Source of the DNA: Ruminococcus sp.
GTDB lineage: Bacteria; Bacillota; Clostridia; Oscillospirales; Acutalibacteraceae
Length of the DNA stretch: 64,000 nt
Assembly: GCA_017411835.1 (NCBI GenBank)
Contig: JAFQPG010000013.1
Location: 1-64,000, forward strand
Direction of reading: 5' to 3'
Shown piece by piece: positions 50,983 through 60,523 of this stretch. Under the pieces are notes generated by a model, which worked only from the letters and a program-made list of their open reading frames with translations, searched no databases and was not told where the DNA came from. Numbering within the stretch: position 1 is the first letter of the stretch; the number at the start of each line of letters is the position of its first letter. The position numbers and the translations under genes were made by a program.

Positions 50983-52242
50983 TTGAAAAATATTTTTGAG
51001 TTTGATAATAAATTATTAGAGCTTTCTGATAAAGCACTTGAGATGTGCTCTGAAAGCTTTAAAAAAATAGAAAAAATACAGGCATATAATCAGCAGAAAA
51101 TGCTAAAAGCTTTTCAAAACGCAGGTGTTTCTGAAAGTCATTTTGCAGGTTCAACTGGCTATGGTTACGACGACCGAGGTAGAGAAGTGCTTGATAAAGT
51201 GTATGCTTACGTTTTTGATGCTGAGGATGCACTTGTCAGACATAATTTTGTGAGCGGTACTCACACCCTGGCTGTTGCATTGTTCGGCATTTTAAGGCCT
51301 GATGATGAAATGGTTTGTGTAACAGGAACACCATACGATACTATACAAGGTACTATTGGTATAAATTCTGATTACAGCGGTTCTTTAAAAGATTTTGGCG
51401 TAAAATACAGTCAGGTTGAGCTTAAAAATGACGGAACAGTTGATTTAGAAGCTGTTAAAAAGGCTGCAAGCAGACATCCGAAGATGATATATATTCAGCG
51501 TTCCCGTGGTTATTCTACAAGAGATTCACTTTTATGTAAGGATATTAAAGCAATCTGCGATGCTGTAAGGTCTGTTACCGATAAATCAATTATTATGCTT
51601 GATAACTGCTACGGTGAGTTTGTTGAATGCGATGAGCCACTATCAAACGGTGTTGATATTATGGCAGGCTCGCTTATCAAAAACCCCGGTGGTGGTATTA
51701 GTCCTACAGGCGGATATATTGCAGGCAGAGCTGATTTAGTTGAAATGTGTTCGTATAGATTGACTACTCCAGGTACAGGAAAAGAACTCGGATGTACACT
51801 TTCTATTTTAAGAGAAATGTTTATGGGTGCTTTTAACGCTCCGCAGGTTGTCGGTGAAGCGCTTAAAACGGCTGTGTTTACTGCAGCTTTATTTGAACTG
51901 TTAGGCTATGAGGTTTCTCCAAAGGTAGATGAAGACAGGGGAGATATCATTGAGGTTGTAAAGCTTCACAATAGTGAAAATTTGATTGCTTTTTGTAAAG
52001 GAATTCAGGCAGGCTCACCGGTTGACAGCTTTGTAACTCCATATCCGTCTGATATGCCCGGATATGATTCTCAGGTTATTATGGCTGCGGGTGCTTTTAC
52101 TCTCGGCTCTTCGATTGAGCTTTCTGCTGATGCACCGTTAAGAGAGCCTTATGCTGTATGGATGCAGGGTGGACTTAATTTTAACAGCAGTAAAGTAGGT
52201 ATTATGCTTGCTGCAAAAGAGGTTATGAAAATCAATGAATAA
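50983..52242 (+). CDS. Aluminium-resistance/methionine gamma-lyase family
   Basis: A 419-residue PLP enzyme of the cystathionine-lyase fold. The N-terminal AGSTGYGYDDRGREVLDKVYA, RHNFVSGTHTLAVALFG, LDNCYGEF and the PLP Lys in GSLIKNPGGGISPTGGYI are diagnostic of the YnbB/aluminium-resistance family. Its true substrate is uncertain. The start is TTG 50983, with GGGGGA seven bases before. It closes the murD-GNAT operon. Confidence 0.92.
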   Translation: MKNIFEFDNKLLELSDKALEMCSESFKKIEKIQAYNQQKMLKAFQNAGVSESHFAGSTGYGYDDRGREVLDKVYAYVFDAEDALVRHNFVSGTHTLAVALFGILRPDDEMVCVTGTPYDTIQGTIGINSDYSGSLKDFGVKYSQVELKNDGTVDLEAVKKAASRHPKMIYIQRSRGYSTRDSLLCKDIKAICDAVRSVTDKSIIMLDNCYGEFVECDEPLSNGVDIMAGSLIKNPGGGISPTGGYIAGRADLVEMCSYRLTTPGTGKELGCTLSILREMFMGAFNAPQVVGEALKTAVFTAALFELLGYEVSPKVDEDRGDIIEVVKLHNSENLIAFCKGIQAGSPVDSFVTPYPSDMPGYDSQVIMAAGAFTLGSSIELSADAPLREPYAVWMQGGLNFNSSKVGIMLAAKEVMKINE

Positions 52243-52246
52243 AATT

Positions 52247-52277
52247 AAAGCTCTTACGTAATTGTAAGAGCTTTTTT
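52247..52277 (+). terminator. Bidirectional terminator
   Basis: AAAGCTCTTAC-GTAATT-GTAAGAGCTTT with a T-run, between convergent genes; it overlaps the tadA stop. Confidence 0.88.
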
Positions 52278-52722
52278 ATTTCTGTCTTAATTTTTTGAAA
52301 AAGTATGATAAAATTTCGCTACATTCTTTCTCCATAATACCACCCTCGTAGTGTGGCTTGAAGGAATTTTGTAGTTCTAATATATTAAGTGTTGAACCAC
52401 AGCAACCAAAGTTTTTATCGTAAGCTCCAAAATACACATTAGGGATGCGTGCATTTATTATAGCTCCGGCACACATAGGACAAGGTTCTAGCGTTACGTA
52501 TATATCACATTCCCACAGTCGCCAGCCACCGAGTTTTTCACAAGCATTATTTATAGCTTCAATTTCAGCGTGAGAAAGGGCGTTTTTAGAGCTTTCTCTT
52601 TTATTTCTACCAACTGCTATTACTTCATTATCCTTAACAATAACTGCGCCTACGGGAACTTCGCCCTCAGAAAAAGCTTTTTTTGCTTGTTCAATAGCAA
52701 TTTCCATAAACTTTTGGTCCAT
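52276..52722 (-). CDS. tadA: tRNA-specific adenosine deaminase
   Basis: A 148-residue zinc deaminase converting A34 to inosine in tRNA-Arg. HAEIEAI supplies the zinc His and catalytic Glu, PCPMCAGA the two Cys. GEVPVGAVIVKD and the C-terminal SYFFKKLR are family features. GAGGTG precedes the ATG. Confidence 0.95.
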   Translation of the reverse strand: MDQKFMEIAIEQAKKAFSEGEVPVGAVIVKDNEVIAVGRNKRESSKNALSHAEIEAINNACEKLGGWRLWECDIYVTLEPCPMCAGAIINARIPNVYFGAYDKNFGCCGSTLNILELQNSFKPHYEGGIMEKECSEILSYFFKKLRQK

Positions 52723-52723
52723 A

Positions 52724-53740
52724 TTACACCTCTATACTTAGCATTAATATAGCTTCAAGCAAGGAGAAAACAGCAAAAGCAATGATTGTCGGACTTTTGA
52801 AAACAATTTTAACCTTTTCTTTAAAAGTGATAATTTCATCGCCTTGTTTAAGTTTGAAAAAGCCTTTATGTTTTTTGCTTAGTATGGTAAAGCTTACTAT
52901 ACCTAAAATAGCAACTATGAGTGTCAGTCCGATATTTATAATATCAACTAAATAATCAGGTAGAGCGGCGCTACTTGACAGTAATGTCATAGTTACACTT
53001 AAGAAGTTGTTTAAAAAATGAATGATTATTGAAGGTAGTAATGAGTTGGTTTTAACAACGATATATCCGAGTATTAAGCCTACTACTGTTGCAAACGGAA
53101 TCTGTGTAAAGTTGCCGTGCATAAGTCCGAAGACTATACCGGAAACCAATACAGCTAAGCCGTCAGAATACTTTCTAAGCGAACCTAATATAATACCTCT
53201 GAAGGCAAATTCCTCCACCAAGGCAGGTAATATAGCTACAGACACATAAAATAGAATTACATCTAACGCACTATCCCATGGATAATCCGTATCTATATTT
53301 GCGTTGATACCAAATGCGCCGAAAAGCTCGATAACCAGTTGTGATACATAATTTGCTGTCAAAGCTACAGCCAAACCGAAACTACACAGTAAAGTTGTAA
53401 CTTTAGCACCGATTTTATTAATAGGAAAGATTTTGCCGAAATCTGCTTTTACTATTATACTATATATAATAGTCACTCCGAAAAATGTTAGTAAGGACAC
53501 AAGACCTGATTCAAGCATCAAAAAGGTGGTATCCTCCATAAAGGACATATCAAGATTACCTGAATTGATATCACTACTAAATAAAGTAGCAAGCATTACC
53601 GGTAATATGGTAACAAAAGTTATCGCAAATGTCGCAACAAAATATATAAGCAGTACTATACCCACTCTGCTTGAATCTTTGTTTAGCTGTCTTTTGTATA
53701 AAGTTATCTTGGTTTCGTTTTCATTTATATATGGTAGCAA
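52724..53740 (-). CDS. CPBP family intramembrane metalloprotease
   Basis: A 338-residue membrane protein with about eight helices. The Abi/CPBP motifs are EEFAFRGIILG (EExxxR), GLMHGNF (His) and IIHFLNNFL (His). Such proteases process peptides or prenylated targets in the membrane. The start is TTG 53740, nine bases after GGGAG; the longer frame to 53809 crosses the infC promoter. One base separates it from tadA. Confidence 0.9.
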   Translation of the reverse strand: MLPYINENETKITLYKRQLNKDSSRVGIVLLIYFVATFAITFVTILPVMLATLFSSDINSGNLDMSFMEDTTFLMLESGLVSLLTFFGVTIIYSIIVKADFGKIFPINKIGAKVTTLLCSFGLAVALTANYVSQLVIELFGAFGINANIDTDYPWDSALDVILFYVSVAILPALVEEFAFRGIILGSLRKYSDGLAVLVSGIVFGLMHGNFTQIPFATVVGLILGYIVVKTNSLLPSIIIHFLNNFLSVTMTLLSSSAALPDYLVDIINIGLTLIVAILGIVSFTILSKKHKGFFKLKQGDEIITFKEKVKIVFKSPTIIAFAVFSLLEAILMLSIEV

Positions 53741-53802
53741 TTTAAAATACTCCCTTAAGTTTGTTTTTAATATAATAATACATAAATTATAAAAAATAAT
53801 TC

Positions 53803-53831
53803 TTGACAAACAAAATAAAAGATTATATAAT
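53803..53831 (+). promoter_or_regulatory. Promoter of infC-rpmI-rplT
   Basis: TTGACA at 53803-53808 (consensus), 17-base spacer, TATAAT at 53826-53831 (consensus), giving a leader of about 160 bases. Confidence 0.9.
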
Positions 53832-53847
53832 ACTCAAGAACAATAAA

Positions 53848-53970
53848 GCAAAGCGGAAGCGCTTTCACCTGTGGGGTGTCGTCTGCACGGGTCAATACCT
53901 TTCTTACAGCTAAGCTGTAATTGATTTGTATTGCCATGCGGACAGAAGTGTTTCTGTTCGCATTTATTAT
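53848..53970 (+). promoter_or_regulatory. Ribosomal L20-type leader
   Basis: The leader folds into AAAGCG-GAAG-CGCTTT, a long-range helix of GGTCAATAC with GTATTGCC enclosing ACAGC-TAA-GCTGT, and a final hairpin (ATGCGGACAGAA with TTTCTGTTCGCAT) followed by a weak T-rich run. Placement upstream of infC-rpmI-rplT and this layout fit the L20-binding leader of Firmicutes, where L20 represses its own operon by attenuation. Confidence 0.7.
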
Positions 53971-53998
53971 TTGTATAATAACTTTGGAGGTGCTTACC

Positions 53999-54517
53999 AT
54001 AGGCACAAAGGAAATTCAGATCAACGAAGAGATTCGTGATAAAGAATTACGTATCATTGGAGAAGACGGCGCACAGCTCGGTATTATGAGTGCTCAAGAG
54101 GCTCTTGATATCGCTACTGAAAAAAATCTTGACCTTGTTAAGATTGCACCACAGGCTACTCCACCAGTCTGTAAAATTATGGACTACGGCAAATATCGCT
54201 TTGAACAGGCTAAGAGGGAAAAAGAGGCTAGAAAAAATCAGCATATCGTTAATATTAAAGAAATCAAGCTTTCTCTTAATATCGATACACATGATTTTAA
54301 CACTAAGCTTAGAAATGCTCTTAAGTTTTTCGCTCATGGCGATAAAGTTAAGGTTTCTATCAGATTTAGAGGTAGAGAAATGGGCCATGCAGAATATGGC
54401 TATGATACTATGCAGAGATTTGCTGAGGCTTGTCAGGAGGTAGCGGTTATTGAAAAACCTGCTAAACTTGAAGGTCGTCAGATGCTTATGTTCCTTGCAC
54501 CAAAGTCAGGAAAGTAA
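53999..54517 (+). CDS. infC: Translation initiation factor IF-3 (ATA start)
   Basis: A 172-residue factor that checks the start codon and start tRNA on the 30S subunit. N- and C-domains are complete (KEIQINEEIRDKELR, ...AKREKEARKNQHIVNIKEIK). The start appears to be ATA at 53999: GGAGG ends eight bases before it, and the family alignment begins here (IGTKEIQINEEIR). No ATG, GTG or TTG stands at suitable distance. IF3 discriminates against such codons, giving autoregulation, as known for ATT in E. coli and Bacillus. rpmI and rplT follow. Confidence 0.9.
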   Translation: MGTKEIQINEEIRDKELRIIGEDGAQLGIMSAQEALDIATEKNLDLVKIAPQATPPVCKIMDYGKYRFEQAKREKEARKNQHIVNIKEIKLSLNIDTHDFNTKLRNALKFFAHGDKVKVSIRFRGREMGHAEYGYDTMQRFAEACQEVAVIEKPAKLEGRQMLMFLAPKSGK

Positions 54518-54535
54518 TTAAAGGAGGACACTACT

Positions 54536-54733
54536 ATGCCTAAAATTAAAACACACAGCGGAGCTAAAAAGCGTTTCAAACTCACAAAGAACGGTAAGGT
54601 TATCCGCGCTCATGCTAACAAAAGACACATTCTGAACAAAAAGACAACTAAGCGCAAGAGAGGCTTGAGACAGAACGTTGTTGCAGATAAGACAAATGTA
54701 GCACAGGTTAAGCGCTTAATCCCTTACAAATAA
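54536..54733 (+). CDS. rpmI: Ribosomal protein bL35
   Basis: A 65-residue basic large-subunit protein. [19 protein letters not shown] and [13 protein letters not shown] are diagnostic. AAAGGAGG precedes the ATG. Second gene of the L20-regulated operon. Confidence 0.97.
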   Translation: MPKIKTHSGAKKRFKLTKNGKVIRAHANKRHILNKKTTKRKRGLRQNVVADKTNVAQVKRLIPYK

Positions 54734-54769
54734 TCGCTTATTTATTCTAATATTCGGAGGTAACATATA

Positions 54770-55120
54770 ATGGCACGTATTAAAGGCGCGATGATGACTC
54801 GCAAAAGAAGAAAAAAGACATTAAAACTTGCTAAAGGTTATTTTGGTGCTAAGAGTAAGCACTTTAAGATGGCTAAACAGGCTGTAATGAAGTCTGGCAA
54901 CTATGCATATATTGGTCGTAAGCAGAAGAAGAGAGATTTCAGAAGACTTTGGATTACTCGTATCTCTGCTGCTTGTAAAGCAAACGGCACTAACTACTCA
55001 ACATTTATGAACGGCCTTAAAAAAGCTGGAATTACACTTAATCGTAAGATGCTTTCAGAAATTGCTATTTCTGACCCACAGGCATTCACAGCTCTTGTTG
55101 AGCAGGCTACAAAAGCATAA
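54770..55120 (+). CDS. rplT: Ribosomal protein bL20
   Basis: A 116-residue assembly protein of the large subunit and repressor of its own operon through the leader. [20 protein letters not shown] and [18 protein letters not shown] are family signatures. CGGAGG precedes the ATG. The operon ends in a terminator at 55134. Confidence 0.97.
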   Translation: MARIKGAMMTRKRRKKTLKLAKGYFGAKSKHFKMAKQAVMKSGNYAYIGRKQKKRDFRRLWITRISAACKANGTNYSTFMNGLKKAGITLNRKMLSEIAISDPQAFTALVEQATKA

Positions 55121-55133
55121 AAAAGCTATAACT

Positions 55134-55165
55134 GCGTTTGGGGTTTACTCCAAACGCTTTTGCTT
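55134..55165 (+). terminator. Terminator of the L20 operon
   Basis: GCGTTTGG-loop-CCAAACGC followed by TTTTGCTT. Confidence 0.8.
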
Positions 55166-55182
55166 ATTATAGGAATGATTTT

Positions 55183-55968
55183 ATGGACATTATTAAAAGT
55201 AAAGATAACAAAATAATTAAGTACATATCAAAGCTTATTTCTAATACTAAATTCAGACGCGAAGAAAAGCGATTTGTGATTGAAGGCGTTAGACTGTGTG
55301 AGGAAGCGCTTAAAAATGGTTGCGAAATCGACTATTGTGTGTATTCTGTTACAGCGATAGAAAAATATTCTGAAATCGTAAAGCAATTACAATTAATTTC
55401 AAAACATACGCTTTGTGTCGAAAATCGTATATTTTGTGCTTTATCTGATACAAAAACACCACAGGGTGTGCTTTGTGTTGTAAAAACACTTGACAAAAGC
55501 ACACACTTTGATAAAATTAAAAAGAATGGAATAATATTGGCTCTTGATAATATTCAGGACCCATCTAACCTCGGGACAACGCTTAGAACTGCTGATGCTT
55601 TAGGTATTAGTGGTGTAGTTTTGTCCTCTGATTGCTGTGATATTTATTCACCAAAAGTAGTAAGAGGCAGTATGGGCGCAATATTCAGAATTCCTTTTAT
55701 TATTACTGATAGTTTAGTGGACTTTATTTCTGATTTTAATAGTGTAGGAACTTCTTTTGCCTGTGTGCTTGATAAAGAGGCAGTTACTATTAATCAAGCT
55801 AAGTTTACTAAGCCCGTATTATCTGTAATTGGTAATGAAGGAAACGGCGTATCAAAATGTGTTATTGATGCTTGTAGTCAAAAATTATACATTCCGATGA
55901 AGAACAACGCTGAATCACTTAATGCAGCAGTTGCTGCTAGTATTATTATGTGGGAAATGATTAAATGA
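55183..55968 (+). CDS. TrmH/SpoU family RNA 2'-O-methyltransferase
   Basis: A 261-residue knotted methyltransferase with an N-terminal substrate-binding domain (RFVIEGVRLCEEAL) and the SpoU motifs LDNIQDPSNLGTTLRTADA, VVRGSMGAIFR and VIGNEGNGVS...NAAVAASI. This layout is typical for RlmB/YsgA proteins acting on rRNA. ATG 55183 follows AGGAATG. It overlaps dprA by four bases. Confidence 0.93.
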   Translation: MDIIKSKDNKIIKYISKLISNTKFRREEKRFVIEGVRLCEEALKNGCEIDYCVYSVTAIEKYSEIVKQLQLISKHTLCVENRIFCALSDTKTPQGVLCVVKTLDKSTHFDKIKKNGIILALDNIQDPSNLGTTLRTADALGISGVVLSSDCCDIYSPKVVRGSMGAIFRIPFIITDSLVDFISDFNSVGTSFACVLDKEAVTINQAKFTKPVLSVIGNEGNGVSKCVIDACSQKLYIPMKNNAESLNAAVAASIIMWEMIK

Positions 55969-57107
55969 CAAACACCACTAAGTATTTTGTATGGCTATCG
56001 CTCGCTTTAGGTACAAGTAACCCTAAGCAAAAGCGAGTGTTCGAATTATATGATAGTATTGTTGACTTTTATAATGGCGGAATTTATGAATGGCGTTTGA
56101 GTGGGATTTTTACTGAAAAAGAACTCACTTTGCTTTCAAACACCAAACTCTCTGATGCTCAGAATATCATTGGTAAATGTAAATTGCTCAATCATACTGT
56201 TATTTGTTTTGACGATGAGCTGTATCCTCAAAAGCTTTATAATATTTATGATCCACCATGTGTATTATACGTATGGGGTAATATGCCTAATTTAGATAAT
56301 GTGCTTAGTATCGCTATGGTTGGTACGAGAAACGCAACACAGTACGGCGTTATGACTTCGCATGTTTTATCTGCTAGCCTTTCTAAGCTCGGAGTAGTTA
56401 TAGTAAGCGGTGGAGCGTTAGGCATTGACAGCGCATCGCATATCGGTACTTTAGAAGCGAATGGCACCACTGTATGCGTATTAGGTTGTGGTATTAATTA
56501 TCGTTATCTTATGTCTAATGCATCGCTTAGGAAAAACATCGCTTCAAGCGGTGCTGTTATATCTGAATATCCACCTGATACTCAGTCTTTTCCGTCTAAC
56601 TTTCCTGTCAGAAACAGAATTATATCCGGTTTATGCGATGGAGTTGTTGTGGTTGAGGCTGATGAAAAGAGCGGTTCTTTAATTACTGTTAAACACGCAC
56701 TTGAACAGGGCAGAGAAGTTTTTGCCGTAATGGGCAACATAAACTCCAGATATTCATCCGGCACGAATAAGATGATTAAAGACGGTGCTACACCGGTCAC
56801 TTCTTATATTGATATCATCGAAGCGTTTGAGCGATATCAGATAGTACCTGATAAACAGCAAACTATCGAGCTTTGTGGACAGAATAATGCACAGCTCAAT
56901 AAAGAACCTGTCTCACATAAAGACGATGTAGAGCTGTCTGATACTGTTTTGAAAATTTATCATTGTATAGGCAACACACCTATTCATATTGATGAAATTG
57001 TTTTAAAAACAAATTTGCCTGTCAGTAAGATTTTACAATCGCTGACAGAACTTGAATTACTTGGACTTATATCATGCCAACAAGGCAGACTATATAAATT
57101 AGCTTGA
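55965..57107 (+). CDS. dprA: DNA processing protein DprA/Smf
   Basis: A 380-residue protein that loads RecA on incoming single-stranded DNA. The Rossmann-like core has MVGTRNATQYG, SGGALGIDSASHIG, ISEYPPDTQ, PVRNRIISGLCDGVVVVEA and a C-terminal winged helix (residues about 320-378). ATG overlaps the methyltransferase stop. topA follows, the usual order. Confidence 0.95.
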   Translation: MTNTTKYFVWLSLALGTSNPKQKRVFELYDSIVDFYNGGIYEWRLSGIFTEKELTLLSNTKLSDAQNIIGKCKLLNHTVICFDDELYPQKLYNIYDPPCVLYVWGNMPNLDNVLSIAMVGTRNATQYGVMTSHVLSASLSKLGVVIVSGGALGIDSASHIGTLEANGTTVCVLGCGINYRYLMSNASLRKNIASSGAVISEYPPDTQSFPSNFPVRNRIISGLCDGVVVVEADEKSGSLITVKHALEQGREVFAVMGNINSRYSSGTNKMIKDGATPVTSYIDIIEAFERYQIVPDKQQTIELCGQNNAQLNKEPVSHKDDVELSDTVLKIYHCIGNTPIHIDEIVLKTNLPVSKILQSLTELELLGLISCQQGRLYKLA

Positions 57108-57125
57108 TTTTTTAGGAGGACTAAT

Positions 57126-59195
57126 ATGTCTAATCTTGTTATTGTTGAGTCTCCTGCTAAAGCGAAGACCATCAAAAAATATCTCGGTAAAGATTTTGAT
57201 GTAGTTGCATCAATGGGTCATGTCAGAGATTTACCATCCGCTAGACTGAGCGTAGACATCAATAATGAATTTGCACCTAGATATGAAATAATAAAAGGAA
57301 AGGAAAAGCTTGTTGAAGAGTTGGTAGAGTTGTCTGCTAAAAGCGACAATGTATACCTCGCAACTGACCCTGATAGAGAGGGTGAAGCTATTTCCTGGCA
57401 TTTAGCATATTTATTAAATCTTGATTTAGATAAACAAAATCGTGTTGAATTTACTGAAATTACTAAAAACGGTATTACTAACGGTATGTCTAATCCTCGT
57501 TCTATTAATATCGACTTAGTAAATGCACAGCAGGCTCGTCGTATTCTTGACAGAATTGTTGGATACAAGCTTAGTCCGTTTGTTTCTCAGAAAATTCATA
57601 GAGGTCTTTCAGCAGGTCGAGTACAGTCAGTCGCTGTAAGAATTGTTGTCGACAGAGAATTAGAAATCAGAGCTTTTGTACCTGAAGAATACTGGAGCAT
57701 TGATGCAAAGCTTGTTCCAAAGGGCTCGCGCAAATCATTTACTGCAGCTTTGTATGGCGATAAAAACGGCAAGCTTAAAGTTACTTGCAAAGAAGAAGCA
57801 GATAAAATTATCGCTGACCTTGATGGCGCTGATTTCGTTATTACAAAAGTTAAAAATTCAACAAGAAAGAAATCTCCTGCACCACCATTTATTACTTCTA
57901 CATTACAGCAAGAAGCTTCTAGAAAGCTTGGCTTCCAGTCAAGAAAGACAATGAAGATTGCTCAAGAACTTTACGAAGGTATTGAAATTGAAGGAATTGG
58001 CGCAATCGGTCTTATCACATATATGCGTACTGACTCTTTGAGAATCTCTGCTGATGCAGTAAGTGAAGCTACTAAGTACATCAACGAGAATTTCGGAGCT
58101 AAGTATTTACCATCAAAGCCAAGGTTCTTTAAGTCACGTTCCAATGCTCAGGATGGTCACGAAGCTATCAGACCATCTACACCAAGCCTTGCACCGTTAA
58201 GCATCAAAGCTAGCCTTTCTAACGACCAATACAAGCTATATAAGTTGATTTGGGACAGATTTATGGCTTCACAGATGGCTGATTGCATCCAAAAAACTAC
58301 TCAAGCTGATATCACAGCTAACGAGTATGTTTTTAAAGCATCAGGATATAAGGTTGATTTTGAGGGCTTTACAGCTTTATATACAGAAAGTAAAGATGAA
58401 GCAAACGAAAAGGAAACTCAGCTTCCACCACTTGAAGTGAATACAATCTGCAAAGTTAAAGATTTAGCACAGAATCAGCATTTTACACAGCCACCATCAA
58501 GATATACTGAAGCGTCTTTGATCAAGGCTATGGAAGAATACGGCATCGGCAGACCGTCTACTTACGCTGCTACTATCTCAACAATTACAGGCAGAGAATA
58601 TGTAAAACGCGATGGAAAAATGCTTATTCCAACAGAGCTTGGTGAAACTTTAGCGCAGCTTATGAAGGAGCGTTTCCCTAAGATTGTTAATGTTAAATTT
58701 ACTGCACAAATGGAGCAGGATTTAGATACAGTTGAAAACGGAAATGTTGAGTGGGTAAAGCTGCTTGACCAGTTCTACGTTGACTTCGAGAAAACTTTGA
58801 AGAAAGCAAAGAACGATATGGCTGGCGTTAAGCTCCAGCTTAAAGAGGACGAAACTGACATCATCTGCGAAAAATGTGGTAAGAAGATGGTAGTTAAAGT
58901 CGGTAGATATGGTAAATTTATCGCTTGTCCTGGCTATCCTGAATGTAAAAATGTAAAGAAATATGTTGAAGAGTCTGGCGCTACCTGTCCTAAATGTGGC
59001 GGTAATGTCATTATCAAACGTACTAAAAAAGGCAAAGTTTTCTACGGCTGTAGTAATTATCCAACCTGTGATTTTGTTTCTTGGTATGAGCCTGTGGCTG
59101 AAAAATGTCCTCAGTGCGGAGATATTCTCTTCAAAAAGAAAGGTAAAAAAGCAACTCTTTTCTGTCAAAGAGAGGGTTGCGGATATAAAAAGTAA
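57126..59195 (+). CDS. topA: DNA topoisomerase I
   Basis: A 689-residue type IA topoisomerase relaxing negative supercoils. The Toprim domain (VIVESPAKAKTIKKYLG, DPDREGEAISWHL), the catalytic Tyr in YMRTDSLRI and three C-terminal zinc modules (CEKCGKKM, CPKCGGNV, CPQCGDIL with their paired CPGYPEC, CSNYPTC, CQREGC) are visible. AGGAGG precedes the ATG. Its stop overlaps trmFO. Confidence 0.97.
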   Translation: MSNLVIVESPAKAKTIKKYLGKDFDVVASMGHVRDLPSARLSVDINNEFAPRYEIIKGKEKLVEELVELSAKSDNVYLATDPDREGEAISWHLAYLLNLDLDKQNRVEFTEITKNGITNGMSNPRSINIDLVNAQQARRILDRIVGYKLSPFVSQKIHRGLSAGRVQSVAVRIVVDRELEIRAFVPEEYWSIDAKLVPKGSRKSFTAALYGDKNGKLKVTCKEEADKIIADLDGADFVITKVKNSTRKKSPAPPFITSTLQQEASRKLGFQSRKTMKIAQELYEGIEIEGIGAIGLITYMRTDSLRISADAVSEATKYINENFGAKYLPSKPRFFKSRSNAQDGHEAIRPSTPSLAPLSIKASLSNDQYKLYKLIWDRFMASQMADCIQKTTQADITANEYVFKASGYKVDFEGFTALYTESKDEANEKETQLPPLEVNTICKVKDLAQNQHFTQPPSRYTEASLIKAMEEYGIGRPSTYAATISTITGREYVKRDGKMLIPTELGETLAQLMKERFPKIVNVKFTAQMEQDLDTVENGNVEWVKLLDQFYVDFEKTLKKAKNDMAGVKLQLKEDETDIICEKCGKKMVVKVGRYGKFIACPGYPECKNVKKYVEESGATCPKCGGNVIIKRTKKGKVFYGCSNYPTCDFVSWYEPVAEKCPQCGDILFKKKGKKATLFCQREGCGYKK

Positions 59196-60508
59196 TGACT
59201 GTTAATGTCTTTGGAGCAGGGCTTGCAGGATGCGAGGCTGCTTATCAGCTTGCAAAACGCGGTGCTTATGTCAAGCTTTATGATATGAAACCGAATAAAA
59301 AAACTCCTGCACATTCAAGCGATAAGCTTGCAGAGCTTGTTTGTTCTAATTCGCTTAAAGCAAAGCGTGTTTCTTCAGCCGCAGGGCTTCTTAAAGAAGA
59401 AATGCGTATGCTTGATTCATTGCTGGTGAATTGTGCTGATAAGTGTGCGGTGCCTGCGGGCGGTGCTTTAGCAGTCGACCGAGAAGAATTTTCTTCATTG
59501 GTTACCGAGTCTCTATTAAATAGTGAAAACATCGAGTTTATTAGTGAAGAGGTTGTAGAAATTCCCGAAAACGAGATTTCTATAATTGCTACAGGTCCGC
59601 TTACTTCAGACAGTTTGTCACAATTTATCTCTTCAAAGCTTGGTGAGCATCTTTCTTTTTATGATGCTGCAGCACCTATAGTTAGCGCTGACAGTATTGA
59701 TATGGAGCACGCTTTTTTTGAATCGAGATATCAAAAAGGTGATGGCGACGATTATCTGAACTGTCCAATGAATAAGGAAGAATACGAGCATTTTCATACA
59801 GAACTTGTGAATGCCGAGCGTGCGCCTGTTCACGATTTTGATGTTCGCGACCCGAAGGTTTACGAGGGGTGTATGCCTATCGAAATCCTTGCACAACGAG
59901 GTCTTGATACCATTCGTTTCGGTCCGATGAAGCCTGTAGGGCTAAAAGACCCGAAGACAGGTCATCGTCCATGGGCAGTACTGCAACTAAGAAAAGAAAC
60001 AAAAACAGGTGAAATGTATAACTTAGTAGGTTTTCAGACTAATTTGAAATTTGATGAGCAGAAAAGGGTTTTTGGTCTTATACCTGCACTTAAAAACGCT
60101 GAATTTTTCAGATATGGTGTAATGCATAGAAATACATTTATTAATTCACCTAAGTTGCTTGATGCTGATTTTTCTCTTAGAACTAATAAAAACATATTGT
60201 TTGCAGGTCAGATTACAGGTGTGGAAGGATATATGGAGTCCGCCGCATCCGGACTGCTTGCAGGAATTAACGCTTATCGTATATTAAACGGTAAAGAAAC
60301 CATTGTTTTACCAAGTGAAACGATGATTGGCTCGTTATCTAAATATATATCTGATGAAGACGTCGAGAATTTTCAGCCAATGGGAGCAAATTTCGGTGTT
60401 TTACCACCGTTAGAAAACAGACCTAGAGATAAAGCTCTAAGAGGTGAAATGTACGCTAACAGGTCTATTGATTGTTTAAACGAGTTTATTAAAACTAATG
60501 ATATATAA
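59195..60508 (+). CDS. trmFO: Folate-dependent tRNA m5U54 methyltransferase
   Basis: A 437-residue flavoenzyme using methylene-THF to make m5U54. The FAD motif VNVFGAGLAGCEAAYQLA opens the protein; CSNSLK, PAGGALAVDRE, and GQITGVEGYMESAASGL are diagnostic. ATG 59195 overlaps the topA stop by one base. Confidence 0.96.
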   Translation: MTVNVFGAGLAGCEAAYQLAKRGAYVKLYDMKPNKKTPAHSSDKLAELVCSNSLKAKRVSSAAGLLKEEMRMLDSLLVNCADKCAVPAGGALAVDREEFSSLVTESLLNSENIEFISEEVVEIPENEISIIATGPLTSDSLSQFISSKLGEHLSFYDAAAPIVSADSIDMEHAFFESRYQKGDGDDYLNCPMNKEEYEHFHTELVNAERAPVHDFDVRDPKVYEGCMPIEILAQRGLDTIRFGPMKPVGLKDPKTGHRPWAVLQLRKETKTGEMYNLVGFQTNLKFDEQKRVFGLIPALKNAEFFRYGVMHRNTFINSPKLLDADFSLRTNKNILFAGQITGVEGYMESAASGLLAGINAYRILNGKETIVLPSETMIGSLSKYISDEDVENFQPMGANFGVLPPLENRPRDKALRGEMYANRSIDCLNEFIKTNDI

Positions 60509-60523
60509 AATGGGGTTAAGGTT

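Noticed and set aside
53921-53998. Upstream ATG starts for infC
   Set aside because: These codons lie in the structured leader before the ribosome site and would add residues absent from IF3.
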